64,000 nucleotides of DNA from positions 2,790,001 through 2,854,000 of the forward strand of contig OY970217.1 of the NCBI GenBank assembly GCA_963713965.1. Direction: 5' to 3'. Of this stretch, positions 38,183 through 46,991 are shown piece after piece (the first letter of the stretch is position 1; every line of letters begins with the position of its first letter). Origin of the DNA: CALAGB01 sp963713965. Lineage in GTDB: Bacteria; Chloroflexota; Chloroflexia; Thermomicrobiales; Thermomicrobiaceae. The translations under genes were made by a program, and so were the position numbers. The notes beneath the pieces were generated by a model that worked only from the letters and a program-made list of their open reading frames with translations, did not search any database and was not told the origin of the DNA.

Positions 38183-38362
38183 ATGTCGGCGATCTCAAAG
38201 TTCATGCACTTCCTGACCGCGAACCCGGCCCGCGACAACGCGTTCGAGAGCTATTACGGAACCATTGCGCGCAGCCGTTACCAGGGTGGCCCGAGTGCCT
38301 CCGAGGCTCGACGAGACTTCGAAGTCATCCGTCGCACGGTCGATAAGGCAGTCATCTTCTAA
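38183..38362 (+). CDS. Small protein of 59 residues, unknown function
   Basis: The frame runs from ATG 38183 to TAA 38362 and is preceded by AGGAGGAAT at 7-8 bases, the most consensus-like ribosome site in the window, and by the promoter at 38098. The protein begins MSAISKFMHFLTANPARDNA and ends DKAVIF; it is amphipathic, rich in Arg, Ala and Phe/Tyr, has no membrane helix and no Cys. The N-terminus could form an amphipathic helix. I do not recognise the family. The signals make it much more likely to be real than a chance frame. Confidence 0.7.
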   Translation: MSAISKFMHFLTANPARDNAFESYYGTIARSRYQGGPSASEARRDFEVIRRTVDKAVIF

Positions 38363-38434
38363 TCATCTTTCATCGATTCTCGCGGGTTTGCCCGCCGATC
38401 ACGAAAGATCCGTCAGCATCTCGCTGACAAAGGC

Positions 38435-38470
38435 AACGAGACCGGAATCATTTCCGGTCTCGTTCCTTGT
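38435..38470 (+). terminator. Terminator-like hairpin after the 59-residue gene
   Basis: A perfect 13-bp stem (AACGAGACCGGAA with TTCCGGTCTCGTT) and TCAT loop is followed by CCTTGTT. A smaller GTCAGC/GCTGAC hairpin lies about 20 bases before it. Confidence 0.7.
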
Positions 38471-38564
38471 TAATAGGTAGATCGATTGGTGTATGACGTC
38501 GCGGTCAGCGATAATCGAGGAGCGCACCATGCGGGCATATAGACCTGCAGGAAAGGGGAGATCC

Positions 38565-38774
38565 ATGCCGAGCAAGGAGCACAACATCGACGCCGGTCAG
38601 CTCGTGAGTGAGATCAAGCGTGGTCTGCCATCCGCGCCCGGGCAGATGAGCGAGCAGGAGTTCGACCAATTCTGCCAGAATGTGGCCGGAGCTATCGTCA
38701 AAGCCATCGACATGTATGACAGCCGGATGAAGTCGCCCGAGCCAGATTACGGCGAGGAAGAGCGCGTCGTCTAG
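38565..38774 (+). CDS. Small acidic protein of 69 residues, unknown function
   Basis: The ATG at 38565 is chosen because AAGGGGAG lies just upstream; an earlier start at 38493 has no such site. The protein is soluble, charged and mostly helical. It contains GQMSEQEFDQFCQN and AIVKAIDMYDSRM, and ends in an acidic DYGEEERVV tail. No family is recognised. It is closed by the bidirectional terminator at 38804. Confidence 0.6.
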   Translation: MPSKEHNIDAGQLVSEIKRGLPSAPGQMSEQEFDQFCQNVAGAIVKAIDMYDSRMKSPEPDYGEEERVV

Positions 38775-38803
38775 TCTTTTCTCGTCAAATCATGCCGACA
38801 CTC

Positions 38804-38838
38804 TGAGGCGTCCCATCATGTGTTGGGACGCCTCATTC
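38804..38838. terminator. Bidirectional terminator
   Basis: TGAGGCGTCCCA pairs with TGGGACGCCTCA (12 bp) around an 8-base loop, between convergent genes ending at 38774 and 38849. Confidence 0.8.
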
Positions 38839-38848
38839 GCTGTCCAGC

Positions 38849-39676
38849 CTACGGCAATTCTCGTATAAACTGCACGACCAGGTCATTGAAGCGCTCGGGC
38901 TGCTCCATGGTCGGCATATGGGCAGTGTTCTCGAATACCACCTCGCGTGCTCCGTCGATCACAGCCACCAGCCGATCGGCAATACCGAGGATGTCTGGCT
39001 GATCCTCCGAACCGGCCACCACCAGGACCGGAACGCGGATCTGGGCTAGCCGTTCGACGGCTGGCGGCGTCAGCTCCTGGCGACCCTCGGCGCTTGCCTC
39101 TAGCTCGTAAACGCGCGCATTCATTTCACTGACCAGTCGGCGGACGTCCGGATCAACCTCTGCCGAATCACGACGAGGTCCATCGACCCACATGGCGAGC
39201 TCGATCTCACGCATTCGATCGGGATCCCCGGCGTCGAACGCCTGCCCCATTGCGTCCCATCCGGATCTGAGCGATTCGGAGCGCGGTTCATCGGGAGAGA
39301 TGAGACCGGGAGCAACCAGGACGAGGCCGCGCACCAGGTCCGTTCGCTGTAACGCGAACTCGACCGCGACGCGCGCTCCCATCGACGCGCCGACCACAAC
39401 GATGTCTGACAAGGTCAGCGCGGCGCAGACCGCGTCGATATCCTCCCAGTCAAAGAACGGCTCCGGACCAGTCGTCGTCTGTCCGAACCCGCGCAAATCG
39501 AGCCGAACAACGCGATGTTCCGCTGCCAGGGCTTCCAACTGTGGTTCCCACATACGGCTGTCGGCAATACCCGCGTGGATCAGCAGAATAGGTGGTCCCG
39601 ATCCACGAACGTCGTAGAAGATTCGACCAGTACCGACGTACACGTATCCGGAAGACGGGGTCTCAGGATTGGTCAA
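38849..39676 (-). CDS. Alpha/beta hydrolase
   Basis: This is a 275-residue protein. The alpha/beta hydrolase fold is indicated by the oxyanion region LLIHAGIADSR, the nucleophile elbow GASMGA (Ser), the acid in VVAGSEDQPD and the catalytic His in NTAHMPTMEQPERF near the end. No signal peptide is present, so it is cytoplasmic. The family includes esterases, enol-lactonases and dehalogenases; the cap-region sequence gives no clear assignment. It converges with the small protein gene at 38565. Confidence 0.88.
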   Translation of the reverse strand: MTNPETPSSGYVYVGTGRIFYDVRGSGPPILLIHAGIADSRMWEPQLEALAAEHRVVRLDLRGFGQTTTGPEPFFDWEDIDAVCAALTLSDIVVVGASMGARVAVEFALQRTDLVRGLVLVAPGLISPDEPRSESLRSGWDAMGQAFDAGDPDRMREIELAMWVDGPRRDSAEVDPDVRRLVSEMNARVYELEASAEGRQELTPPAVERLAQIRVPVLVVAGSEDQPDILGIADRLVAVIDGAREVVFENTAHMPTMEQPERFNDLVVQFIRELP

Positions 39677-39792
39677 CGCGTGCTCCTGTCTGTCTCCGAC
39701 AATTCAAACCAATCTGCGGTGGATCGGCTCATTCTACCGTTCATGGCTGTGGCAAACTTAACCGAGTGGCCGGGCATCGTCGTCTGGCCTGA

Positions 39793-40545
39793 ATGCGAGA
39801 GAGCATGTTTCTATTCATCTTGGCCATGCTGGCTTTCTTCTTTGTTCTCCTTCTCGTCATCGTGTCAACTATCGGCTTCACCCTCGCGTCACTGGTCACG
39901 CTGTTCACGGCGCCGGCGCAGTTCCGTGTCCTCCTGCGCGATCCGGTGTTGCGCAGAAATCACGCGCTCGAACACGCTACGATCAACGTCATCGAGGAAC
40001 GCCTCGGATCATCGCGGCTGGCTGGTCTGGCCGAAACGGGCGGCTTCACCATTCAGGGCGGAGCGCCGCCGGATCTGGTCGCTTCAGCGTCGCAGGAGGC
40101 GTTGCGAAGACTGCAAACAGGTGAACGGCGACTGGCAATTCATCCGCGCTGCGGCACCAGTCTGATCGCCTCTCAGCTCGTGATGGCAATCGTCTTTATT
40201 GCCGCGCTGGCAGTGTTGCGGGAGCTGAGTTGGTTCCCGTTCGCCGTTGGTCTTCTGGCCGCGATTATCCTTGGTCCACGATTGAGCACGCTGGTGCAGC
40301 GCTTCGTAACGACGGACGCACGCGTCGGCAAGCTGCAGATCACGGGCGTCGAGGTCAAGCGACCCGACGGGCGGTTTGGACTGGTTTCGATGTTTGTGCT
40401 CGGACCGGTCTTCGTGCACACGGAAGAGTCCGGCGGAACCGTGACTTCATCCCGGCAAGACGTGGATCGGGATCAATTCGGCGACGTGACGCTGATCACC
40501 AGTGATCGAGATGAGATACCGGCCGGCGGCTACCGCGTGCGGTGA
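39793..40545 (+). CDS. DUF6391-like membrane protein
   Basis: In this 250-residue protein, an N-terminal membrane helix (about 5-40) is followed by RRNHALEHATINVIEERLG, the hallmark I associate with DUF6391. A Gly-rich GGFTIQGGAPPDLV stretch and two further hydrophobic segments near residues 120-165 follow, then a soluble C-terminus. The conserved His-x3-His (HALEH) could bind metal. Function is unknown. It is divergent from the alpha/beta hydrolase. Confidence 0.65.
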   Translation: MRESMFLFILAMLAFFFVLLLVIVSTIGFTLASLVTLFTAPAQFRVLLRDPVLRRNHALEHATINVIEERLGSSRLAGLAETGGFTIQGGAPPDLVASASQEALRRLQTGERRLAIHPRCGTSLIASQLVMAIVFIAALAVLRELSWFPFAVGLLAAIILGPRLSTLVQRFVTTDARVGKLQITGVEVKRPDGRFGLVSMFVLGPVFVHTEESGGTVTSSRQDVDRDQFGDVTLITSDRDEIPAGGYRVR

Positions 40546-40640
40546 GCTTATCGGCGGGTTACTATGATGCCGTCTGAGATAAACGTGAGCCGGCGGTACA
40601 AGTGTCTTTGTTGTACTCAATGGTCTACCGGGCTGCCCCT

Positions 40641-40914
40641 GTCATCTTGAATAGGTGACAACGGTCAATGCGCCCTTTGTTAAGGTTGACCAGCGTATTC
40701 TTGTCATCCTGAACCGCAGAGAAGGATCTCTCCCTATTGGACGTACGGAACAACTCGACAGACGAAAAGATCCTTCGACTCCGCTGCCGTCCTCTCACTG
40801 ACTCTTTCCGGTACCCTCTGAGTGTGGCAGCGAGAACCATCGCACAGGATTGCAAGGCGGCGTTGGTGCCTTGAAGAGACAACAGAATCTCTATGTTCAC
40901 CAACTCAAAATGAC
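40641..40914. mobile_element. MITE-like repeat of the GTCATCCTGA...GATCCTTCGACTCCGCT type
   Basis: The ends GTCATCTTGAATAGG (40641-40655) and, inverted, 40900-40914 match at 12 of 15 positions. The interior has TCATCCTGAACCGCAGAGAA and GATCCTTCGACTCCGCT, which are recognisable parts of a dispersed element family found in many bacterial genomes. It has no coding capacity and fills most of the 40546-40973 gap. The mobilising transposase is not in the window. Confidence 0.6.
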
Positions 40915-40973
40915 GAGGCTACGTCTATGTGCTGCTGACTACCTGAGTGGCTCGATGAAGGTAAGGATGGGAA

Positions 40974-42179
40974 TTGGGCGCAGCGGGGAATCTGTTGATC
41001 GCGCAGTCGGGAGGCGCGACGGCAGTCATCAACGGAAGCTTGGTCGGCGCGGTCGAGGCCGCGCAACGCGGGGATCGTTACGACTCCATCATCGGTGCGC
41101 GCAACGGCATCGAGGGCGTACTCCATCAGAATTTCGTCGATCTCGGTCGCCAGCCGTCATCTACCCTATCGCTCGTCAAGCGAACGCCGTCGGCCGCGCT
41201 CGGGACGTCCCGACGTAAGCTGAACGACGACGAGGCGGAATGCGTACTGCAGATCTTTCGCGCTCATAACATTCGGGCTTTCGCCTACATCGGCGGAAAC
41301 GACTCGGCCGACACGGCGCTGCGACTCAGCAGATTGGCGTCTGGGACCGGCTACGACCTTCAGGTTGTGAGCATTCCAAAGACGATCGACAACGATCTTC
41401 CCGGCACGGATCACTGCCCTGGTTACGGCTCGATTGCGCGGTTCCTGGCACTGGCCACGCGCGACGCGGGATTGGACACCGAAGCTACGGCCGGACTCTA
41501 TCCGGTGAAACTGATCGAGGTGATGGGTCGCAATGCCGGCTGGGTGGCGGCGTCATGTGCATTGGGTCAGGAGAAATCAAACCAGGCGCCGCAGCTGATT
41601 TTCTTTCCAGAGCGACCGCCTCGTGATCTGGATCACTTTCTCGAGGATGTGCAGCGCACCTGGGAACGATACCGCTTGGTGGTGGCGATCGTCCCCGAGA
41701 CTCTACGGGACATGAACGGCGAGCCCATTGGTGGTGGAGACGTCAACTGGGTCGATGCTTTTGGACATGCGTACGTGCCTGGCCCTGGACCTGCACTGGC
41801 ACGCGCCATCGAGGATAAATTGGGTCTCAAGTCCCGCTTCGACAAGCCGGGAACGATATCGCGTATGTTCATCGATAGCGTCGCCGAAACCGACCTCGCG
41901 GAAGCGGAAATGGTCGGCACTGAAGCGGTGGAGATCCTGATTCGTGGCGGTTCTGGTGCGATGGTTACGCTCGACCGGTTCAGCCAAGATCCGTACGGTG
42001 TGCGAGCTGGGTCGGTCCCGCTCGAGGAGGTCGCCAACCGGGAGAGACTACTGCCGGACGAGTTTATCGGCCCAGACGGACGATCGGTGACCGAGGCGTT
42101 TCGTCGCTACGCGCTGCCACTCATCGACGGGCCGTTGCCACCGATCGGACGGCTCGCGGAGATTGCGTTTCCTACGTGA
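40974..42179 (+). CDS. Pyrophosphate-dependent 6-phosphofructokinase type
   Basis: In this 401-residue phosphofructokinase, the phosphoryl-donor site reads GGNDS (107-111) and the catalytic loop PKTIDND (135-141). In this family Asp at the second position and Lys in PKTIDND indicate PPi as donor, whereas ATP enzymes have GGDGS/PGTIDND. MGRNAGW is the sugar-phosphate site. TTG 40974 is the likely start, with AAGGATGG upstream; no ATG fits. It would phosphorylate fructose 6-phosphate reversibly, though some relatives prefer sedoheptulose 7-phosphate. Confidence 0.9.
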   Translation: MGAAGNLLIAQSGGATAVINGSLVGAVEAAQRGDRYDSIIGARNGIEGVLHQNFVDLGRQPSSTLSLVKRTPSAALGTSRRKLNDDEAECVLQIFRAHNIRAFAYIGGNDSADTALRLSRLASGTGYDLQVVSIPKTIDNDLPGTDHCPGYGSIARFLALATRDAGLDTEATAGLYPVKLIEVMGRNAGWVAASCALGQEKSNQAPQLIFFPERPPRDLDHFLEDVQRTWERYRLVVAIVPETLRDMNGEPIGGGDVNWVDAFGHAYVPGPGPALARAIEDKLGLKSRFDKPGTISRMFIDSVAETDLAEAEMVGTEAVEILIRGGSGAMVTLDRFSQDPYGVRAGSVPLEEVANRERLLPDEFIGPDGRSVTEAFRRYALPLIDGPLPPIGRLAEIAFPT

Positions 42180-42280
42180 GTACGCGCCTGAACACGTCTC
42201 CGCCGCCGGCTGGCATCATTGACGCGGGTTGTGACCGAAAGCGCTTTCCTGGCGCTGCTTCGCGCCAAAGGTCGGCGGTC

Positions 42281-42574
42281 TCAGACCACCACATAGCCTT
42301 CGGCATCCCGATCAACGAGTCGTGTGGCGTAGCGTCCGATGTCGGGAAGATTGGGCAGGAGTTCACCAAACAGGAGCTCGTTGAAGTTGTTGTGCTCCTC
42401 TCGCGTCTCCCATCGCTCGACCCAGGCGTAATGAAAATCCTCGTCCATGTGGATGAGCTCTGATGTGATACAGCCGTTCGTTTTGCCTGCTTGGATGACG
42501 ATCGTGCCGAAATCTCGTTCGAAGGATCGCTGGTGCCCCTCTTCAACCTCAAAGAAGCTCAAATCGACAAACAT
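42281..42574 (-). CDS. Antibiotic biosynthesis monooxygenase-like (ABM) protein
   Basis: This 97-residue ferredoxin-like single-domain protein begins at ATG 42574, with GAGAGGCAGG upstream. It has the ABM layout: an N-terminal strand, a helix beginning EEGHQRSFERDF, GCITSELIH, and a WVERWETREEHNNF strand-helix. Family members are small cofactor-independent oxygenases, heme-degrading enzymes or simply dimeric binding proteins. The substrate is unknown. A second ABM-like gene is at 45170. Confidence 0.7.
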   Translation of the reverse strand: MFVDLSFFEVEEGHQRSFERDFGTIVIQAGKTNGCITSELIHMDEDFHYAWVERWETREEHNNFNELLFGELLPNLPDIGRYATRLVDRDAEGYVVV

Positions 42575-42694
42575 GATGCACCTGCCTCTCAACAGCTCCG
42601 CCGCTCTCGGAACGGTCATTACCGCGCGGGTTTCGACTCACGTGGCGCGGCCGTAACGGTCGGACTGTATCGATTGTACCGAGGGCGGTAAGGG

Positions 42695-43159
42695 ATGGAT
42701 GACGAGGATGTCGTCATGAAGCCGGAGACCGTGGAGCCAGCAGAGCAAGACGACAGTTATTTGGACCGTCTAAGGATCCCGGTGCGACTCTATGACGAGA
42801 TGATCGCTCATCTGCGCGCCGAGTTGCCGCTTGAAGGATGTGGCCTGATCGCGATCCAAGGAGGTGAGGCGGTCAAGGTTTACCCAGGGACCAACACGGA
42901 GGCGAGCGGAACCCGCTACAATATGGACTTGGCGGAGGTCGTCGAGGCTCTGAGCGAGATCGACCGGAACGAGTGGCGGCTGGGGGCGCTGTTCCATTCG
43001 CATCCGAGAAGCAAGCCAATGCCGTCGGAGACCGACCTGAATAACGCGAACTATCCAGAACAGCTCATGGTGATCGTCTCGTTTGCCACCGAGCTACCTG
43101 ATGCACGGGCGTTTCGTGTTGACGGTGACGTTCGCCAGGTGCCGATCGAGATCATATAG
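42695..43159 (+). CDS. JAMM/MPN-domain metallopeptidase (Mov34/PAD-1)
   Basis: In this 154-residue protein, the JAMM zinc site is complete: E47 in PLEGCG, then HSHP (H101, H103), S111 and D114 in PSETD. Bacterial single-domain members cleave ubiquitin-like or sulfur-carrier fusions (for example the Mec+/CysO system) or act on small substrates. No ThiS/MoaD-like carrier lies adjacent. ATGs at 42695 and 42716 are both possible. The next gene, an Asp/Glu racemase, starts 12 bases after the stop, so they are probably co-transcribed. Confidence 0.88.
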   Translation: MDDEDVVMKPETVEPAEQDDSYLDRLRIPVRLYDEMIAHLRAELPLEGCGLIAIQGGEAVKVYPGTNTEASGTRYNMDLAEVVEALSEIDRNEWRLGALFHSHPRSKPMPSETDLNNANYPEQLMVIVSFATELPDARAFRVDGDVRQVPIEII

Positions 43160-43171
43160 GGGGCGAATCGG

Positions 43172-43927
43172 TTGGACCAACGCAGAATCATTGGCGTGTT
43201 GGGTGGTATGGGGCCGCTGGCAACTGTCGATCTCTACCGCAAGATCATCGAGGCCACTCCGGCCGATCGCGATCAAGATCATCTCCATGTGATCATCGAA
43301 TCGAACCCAGAGGTTCCGGATCGAAGCGACGCGCTCCTGCACGGAGGCCCCGATCCAACGCCACTGCTCGTTGCAGGCTCACAGCGACTCGAGCGCGCCG
43401 GCGCCCGCTTCATCGCCGTTCCATGTAATACGGCACACGCGTTTCTCCCACGCGTTGCTCCGCACGTCTCGATTCCGTTTATCAGCATGATCGAAGAGTG
43501 CGCCGCTACCATCAAGATCCGATTACCCGGTAGCACGGTGGGCATTCTGGCGACAGCAGGGACGATCGCCGCCAACCTGTATCAAGAAGAGTTCGAGCGG
43601 CACGGGCTGCGGTCGGTTACCCCGGATGAGGCCGGCCAACGAAACGTCTCGCAGGCAATCGCGGACGTGAAGGCTGGACACGTAGGCCGGGCTCAGACCG
43701 AGTTGTTGGTCGATGCGGCGCTTGGACTGATCGCGCGAGGCGCCGGGGTCCTCATTGCCGCGTGTACTGAACTCCCGTTGATCCTCACGGAGTCGGACGT
43801 GCCGGTCCCGTTGATCGATCCAACACGAGTGCTGGCCGAAGCAGCGGTAGCGTTCGGCACTGGTCGTCGCGCGTTGCCGGTCGCGAACGTTGGGAAAGGG
43901 GCGCATGCCGATGGCATCCGATCATAA
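43172..43927 (+). CDS. Aspartate/glutamate racemase family protein
   Basis: This 251-residue cofactor-independent racemase has both catalytic Cys residues: C85 in VPCNTAH and C198 in AACTELPL. GVLGGMGPLATVDLYRKI at the N-terminus is typical of aspartate racemases. TTG 43172 is the start, with AGGGGGCG upstream. It interconverts L- and D-amino acids. It overlaps the following DinB-like gene by about 23 bases, which supports one operon with the JAMM peptidase. Confidence 0.88.
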   Translation: MDQRRIIGVLGGMGPLATVDLYRKIIEATPADRDQDHLHVIIESNPEVPDRSDALLHGGPDPTPLLVAGSQRLERAGARFIAVPCNTAHAFLPRVAPHVSIPFISMIEECAATIKIRLPGSTVGILATAGTIAANLYQEEFERHGLRSVTPDEAGQRNVSQAIADVKAGHVGRAQTELLVDAALGLIARGAGVLIAACTELPLILTESDVPVPLIDPTRVLAEAAVAFGTGRRALPVANVGKGAHADGIRS

Positions 43928-44372
43928 ACAGATGCTCGAACGCATGGGACGGTTGCCCGAGCGCATTCAACGCCTGATCGAGGAAGAATCGGACGAGGAC
44001 TTGAAGCGGGCCGGTATCGGCGGCGCCTGGGGCGCGGTGGAGCACATCGCTCATCTGAAGGATCTTGACGAGGTGTCGCTTGAGCGAGTCGACCTGATAT
44101 TGCAGGAGGACGATCCGGAGCTGGAGATCTTCGACACTGATGTGCGCGCCATTGAACAGGATTATCACGCCGAGGACGCGCGCCAAACGTCGGTCGAATT
44201 CGAGAATCTCCGTGAGACGCTGGTCAACCGGCTTGACGCACTAGACGACGATGAATGGAAACGAACGGCACGTCATCCCGAGCTCGGCTCCATCACGCTC
44301 GAATCTCTCGTCGAGCGACTCGATGAGCACGATGCGCAGCACTTCCGCGCTCTCAAGGACGTCCTCGTGTAG
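43905..44372 (+). CDS. DinB family protein
   Basis: This 155-residue four-helix protein has the DinB features WGAVEHIAHLKDLDE (first His of the metal triad) and a C-terminal DEHDAQHFRALKDVL with two further His. ATG 43905 is preferred because GGGAAAGGG lies 5 bases upstream, inside the racemase gene. Family members are thiol-dependent transferases or detoxification enzymes of mostly unknown substrate. Confidence 0.8.
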   Translation: MPMASDHKQMLERMGRLPERIQRLIEEESDEDLKRAGIGGAWGAVEHIAHLKDLDEVSLERVDLILQEDDPELEIFDTDVRAIEQDYHAEDARQTSVEFENLRETLVNRLDALDDDEWKRTARHPELGSITLESLVERLDEHDAQHFRALKDVLV

Positions 44373-44738
44373 CTTGCTCACTCCTCACCTTTGGCGAACG
44401 TCATGCCGATGATATTGGCAGGGGCACCACATGCTCCTCGTCACTTGTCAGCAAATCCCCTACAAAGTCGACTCAACGCGCGAACTCGTTCGACGGTGCT
44501 TCCCGGCAGGCCAGTAAGTTGCGGTTTCGCTAGCTGAATGACACACAGTTGCGTATTCCGCAGCACACCCATATACTGGTGAACAAGAATTCCGGCATAC
44601 TGCGTTCGATTCTCAGCGGCTGCTCGGTGGACGCTCTGTCGACTACCACCTGGCTCTGTCGTACGGATCAGGACACAGGGTGAGTCGGGACCGCTCGGGG
44701 TTCCGGCTCATATCGCACGAGCTAAGGAGTAGCGACTC
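44373..44738. other. Intergenic stretch without a recognised gene
   Basis: I see no coding frame with support, no hairpin with a T-tract and no repeat resembling the other intergenic elements. The only assignable signal is AAGGAG at about 44723-44728 serving the next gene. Confidence 0.5.
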
Positions 44739-45048
44739 ATGTCTGTCGGGGACAAGACGCTTGTTTGCAGGGACTGTGGTGAGAATTTCACTTTCACCGC
44801 TGGCGAGCAGGCGTTCTATCTGGAACGCGGGTTTGTGGAGCCCGCGCGTTGCCCAAATTGCCGAGCTTCGAGGCGACAGTCTCGTCAGAACGGGGATCTC
44901 GGGGGAGTCGGTGCGCCGCGCGGCAGAGCGACGACTGTACCCAGCCGTCTGCGCTGAGTGTGGCCAGGAGACGATGGTTCCATTCGAACCGCGAAATGGG
45001 CGACCGGTATATTGTCGGGACTGCTACCAGCGACAGCGCCTCCAGTAG
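44739..45048 (+). CDS. Small double zinc-ribbon protein, frameshifted
   Basis: The N-terminal frame has CRDCGENFTFTAGEQAFYLERG and CPNC; the other frame, starting within a run of five G at 44901-44905, gives LYPAVCAECGQETMVPFEP and a final CRDC. Skipping one G joins them into one protein of about 102 residues with four CxxC pairs. That matches small zinc-ribbon proteins I associate with Chloroflexota, which have an N-terminal probable zinc-ribbon and a C-terminal CxxC-CxxC module. AAGGAG precedes the ATG at 9-10 bases. Nucleic-acid binding is probable. A sequencing indel in the G run is the simplest reading. Confidence 0.7.
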
Positions 45049-45169
45049 GAATTCGCCGTAATCAATCCAGGTTGGACAATCGGCATGAGATTACTCGTGA
45101 CGATAATGTCGACCCTGTCTCCCCGCCTCGTCGTAGGAGTCAGACCGACCGATTCCAACACTCAGTCTG

Positions 45170-45484
45170 CTAGTCGTCCTCTGGTGTCAGCTTGACCTCG
45201 TAGTGTCTGGCGAGTGGTTCGATCCGCGCGAGCAGGTTACGCGCTTCCGGCTCAATGACCGGTACGGCGTAGTCGTCACCGGCGAAAGAACGGACCGCCT
45301 CGAGCGACTCAAACGTCGTCATGACCATGAACTCGACCTCGTCGTCGTTCGGCTTGCGCAGGATGTAGCCGCCTCGATAGCCGCTGATGCGTTCCAATCC
45401 TGGCAACACCGATGCGCGTACAAATCGCTCATACTCGTCGGCGTTCTCAGGTGTTGTCCAGCCCTTCCAAACGCGTGCGATCAC
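45170..45484 (-). CDS. ABM-like (antibiotic biosynthesis monooxygenase) protein
   Basis: The protein has 104 residues. GTG 45484 is preferred over the longer frame because GAGGGGAG precedes it and the family domain starts there with VIARVWKGWT. It has the features VLPGLERISGYRGGY, EFMVMTTFESLEAVRSFAG and a C-terminal ARHYEV strand. This is the stress-responsive or ABM ferredoxin-like dimer fold. Function is unknown. It lies downstream of the aminotransferase on the same strand, separated by the inverted repeat at 45543. Confidence 0.7.
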   Translation of the reverse strand: MIARVWKGWTTPENADEYERFVRASVLPGLERISGYRGGYILRKPNDDEVEFMVMTTFESLEAVRSFAGDDYAVPVIEPEARNLLARIEPLARHYEVKLTPEDD

Positions 45485-45542
45485 ATTGGCTCCCCTCGCG
45501 ACAATCGTCCGTTCAACATCGCAGGTTTCACACCTGGATATG

Positions 45543-45571
45543 CCGAACGGAGCCAATTTGGCTCCGTTCGG
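45543..45571 (-). terminator. Long perfect inverted repeat after the aminotransferase gene
   Basis: CCGAACGGAGCCAA and its reverse complement are separated by a single T (14-bp arms). It lies between the aminotransferase stop (45606) and the ABM-like start (45484). It may attenuate or terminate transcription, or bind a regulator; no T-tract is present. Confidence 0.5.
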
Positions 45572-45605
45572 ACAATGAGCGTCGTGATGAGTCGTGAGGT
45601 CAGGA

Positions 45606-46991
45606 CTATTTCCCAAGCTCCGACTCGTGCTCGGCTTCGGTCTCGCTCAGGCTTTCGTCAATGATGGTGACGATGCGGTCGAGCTCTTCGTACGTCGTGA
45701 CGAGCGGCGGGGCGACGTGAAGGATATCCCACGTTCGCGTGAGCATTCCCTTCTGGTTGATCCGCTCGTCGACTTTCTTGACGAATCCGGATTCCTTGCC
45801 CCACTTGGCTTTAGTCTCTTTGTTCTGAACCAGCTCGACGCCACAGAAGAGGCCCAATCCGCGAACGTCACCGACCGTCGGGTGCTTCCGCAGACCGTCG
45901 AGCTTCTCGAGCAGGTACTTACCCTTTTCAGCACTCTGCTGGACCAGACCCTCGCGCTCGATGATCTCCAGGTTCTTCAGTGCCGCCGCCGCTGCAACTG
46001 CCTGACCGCCGAAGGTGAGCAGATGGCCCAGAGCCACGTCCTTTTTCTCCTTGAAGGTGTCGAAGATCTTGTCGCTTACGGCGACACCGGCGACCGGTGC
46101 ATAACCGGACGAGAGGCCCTTGGCCATCGTCATTAGATCAGGCTGCATGCCAAAGTGCTCGGTCGCGAACATTTTGCCGGTGCGGCCGAAACCGTTGATG
46201 ACTTCGTCCATGATCAGCAGCACGCCGTGTTTGTCGCAGATCTCACGTAGCCGCTGCCAGTACTTCGGCGACGGTATGTGGAGACCGTTTGCCGACGAGA
46301 TCGGCTCGCCGATGACGGCCGCGACAGTCTCCGGCCCCTGCGCTTCGATCTCCTGCTCGATGTAGTTGGCGCACATGATGTCGCCGGCTTCGCCCTCGAG
46401 CCCGAAATCATTGCGATAGTGGTTCGGCGACGGAACGTGATAGACACCGTACATGAACGGACCGAAGTATTGCTCGCTGCGGCTGGCGGTGAGGCTGAGC
46501 GCGCCCATCGTCATGCCATGGTAGCTGCCGCGGCGGGCAATGACCTTGTAGCGCTTCGGGAAGCCGCGCATCGCCTGCACCTGTTTGGCGATTTTCACTG
46601 CGCTCTCGACCGCTTCCGATCCGCCGGAGCAGAAATAGATCCGGTTGAGATCGCCCGGCGTGATCGACGCCAGATGGTTGGCCAACTGAACGGCTGGAAC
46701 GGTAGTGTACGAAGCGCTCGAGACGTAGGCGAGCTTGGCCGCTTGCTCGGCCATCGCTTCGCCGATCTCCTTGCGTCCGTGACCGGCGTTTACCACCCAA
46801 AGACCGGAGATTCCGTCCAGGTACTCGTTCCCGTGAATGTCGACGAGAGTTGCACCGTGCGCGTGATCGAAGACGTGCAGGCCCTTTTGTTCGGCCAGTC
46901 GCACCCACTCAGTCGTATGAATCCAGACGTGTTCCAGAGCTTCTTTCTCAAGAGTTGGAGCATTGATGCTGGTACCGGCGACGTCGCCCAT
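45606..46991 (-). CDS. Class III PLP-dependent aminotransferase
   Basis: This 461-residue fold-type I aminotransferase has GSEAVESAVKIAK (phosphate site), SYHGMTMGALSLT, DEVINGFGRTG with the cofactor-ring Asp, and the Schiff-base Lys in TMAKGLSSGYAPVAG near residue 290. Motifs and length are closest to omega-amino acid:pyruvate or beta-alanine/taurine-type enzymes. It would transfer an omega-amino group to pyruvate or 2-oxoglutarate. The taurine option is notable because a sulfopyruvate decarboxylase-like pair lies at the right edge, but the two are 17 kb apart. Confidence 0.88.
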   Translation of the reverse strand: MGDVAGTSINAPTLEKEALEHVWIHTTEWVRLAEQKGLHVFDHAHGATLVDIHGNEYLDGISGLWVVNAGHGRKEIGEAMAEQAAKLAYVSSASYTTVPAVQLANHLASITPGDLNRIYFCSGGSEAVESAVKIAKQVQAMRGFPKRYKVIARRGSYHGMTMGALSLTASRSEQYFGPFMYGVYHVPSPNHYRNDFGLEGEAGDIMCANYIEQEIEAQGPETVAAVIGEPISSANGLHIPSPKYWQRLREICDKHGVLLIMDEVINGFGRTGKMFATEHFGMQPDLMTMAKGLSSGYAPVAGVAVSDKIFDTFKEKKDVALGHLLTFGGQAVAAAAALKNLEIIEREGLVQQSAEKGKYLLEKLDGLRKHPTVGDVRGLGLFCGVELVQNKETKAKWGKESGFVKKVDERINQKGMLTRTWDILHVAPPLVTTYEELDRIVTIIDESLSETEAEHESELGK

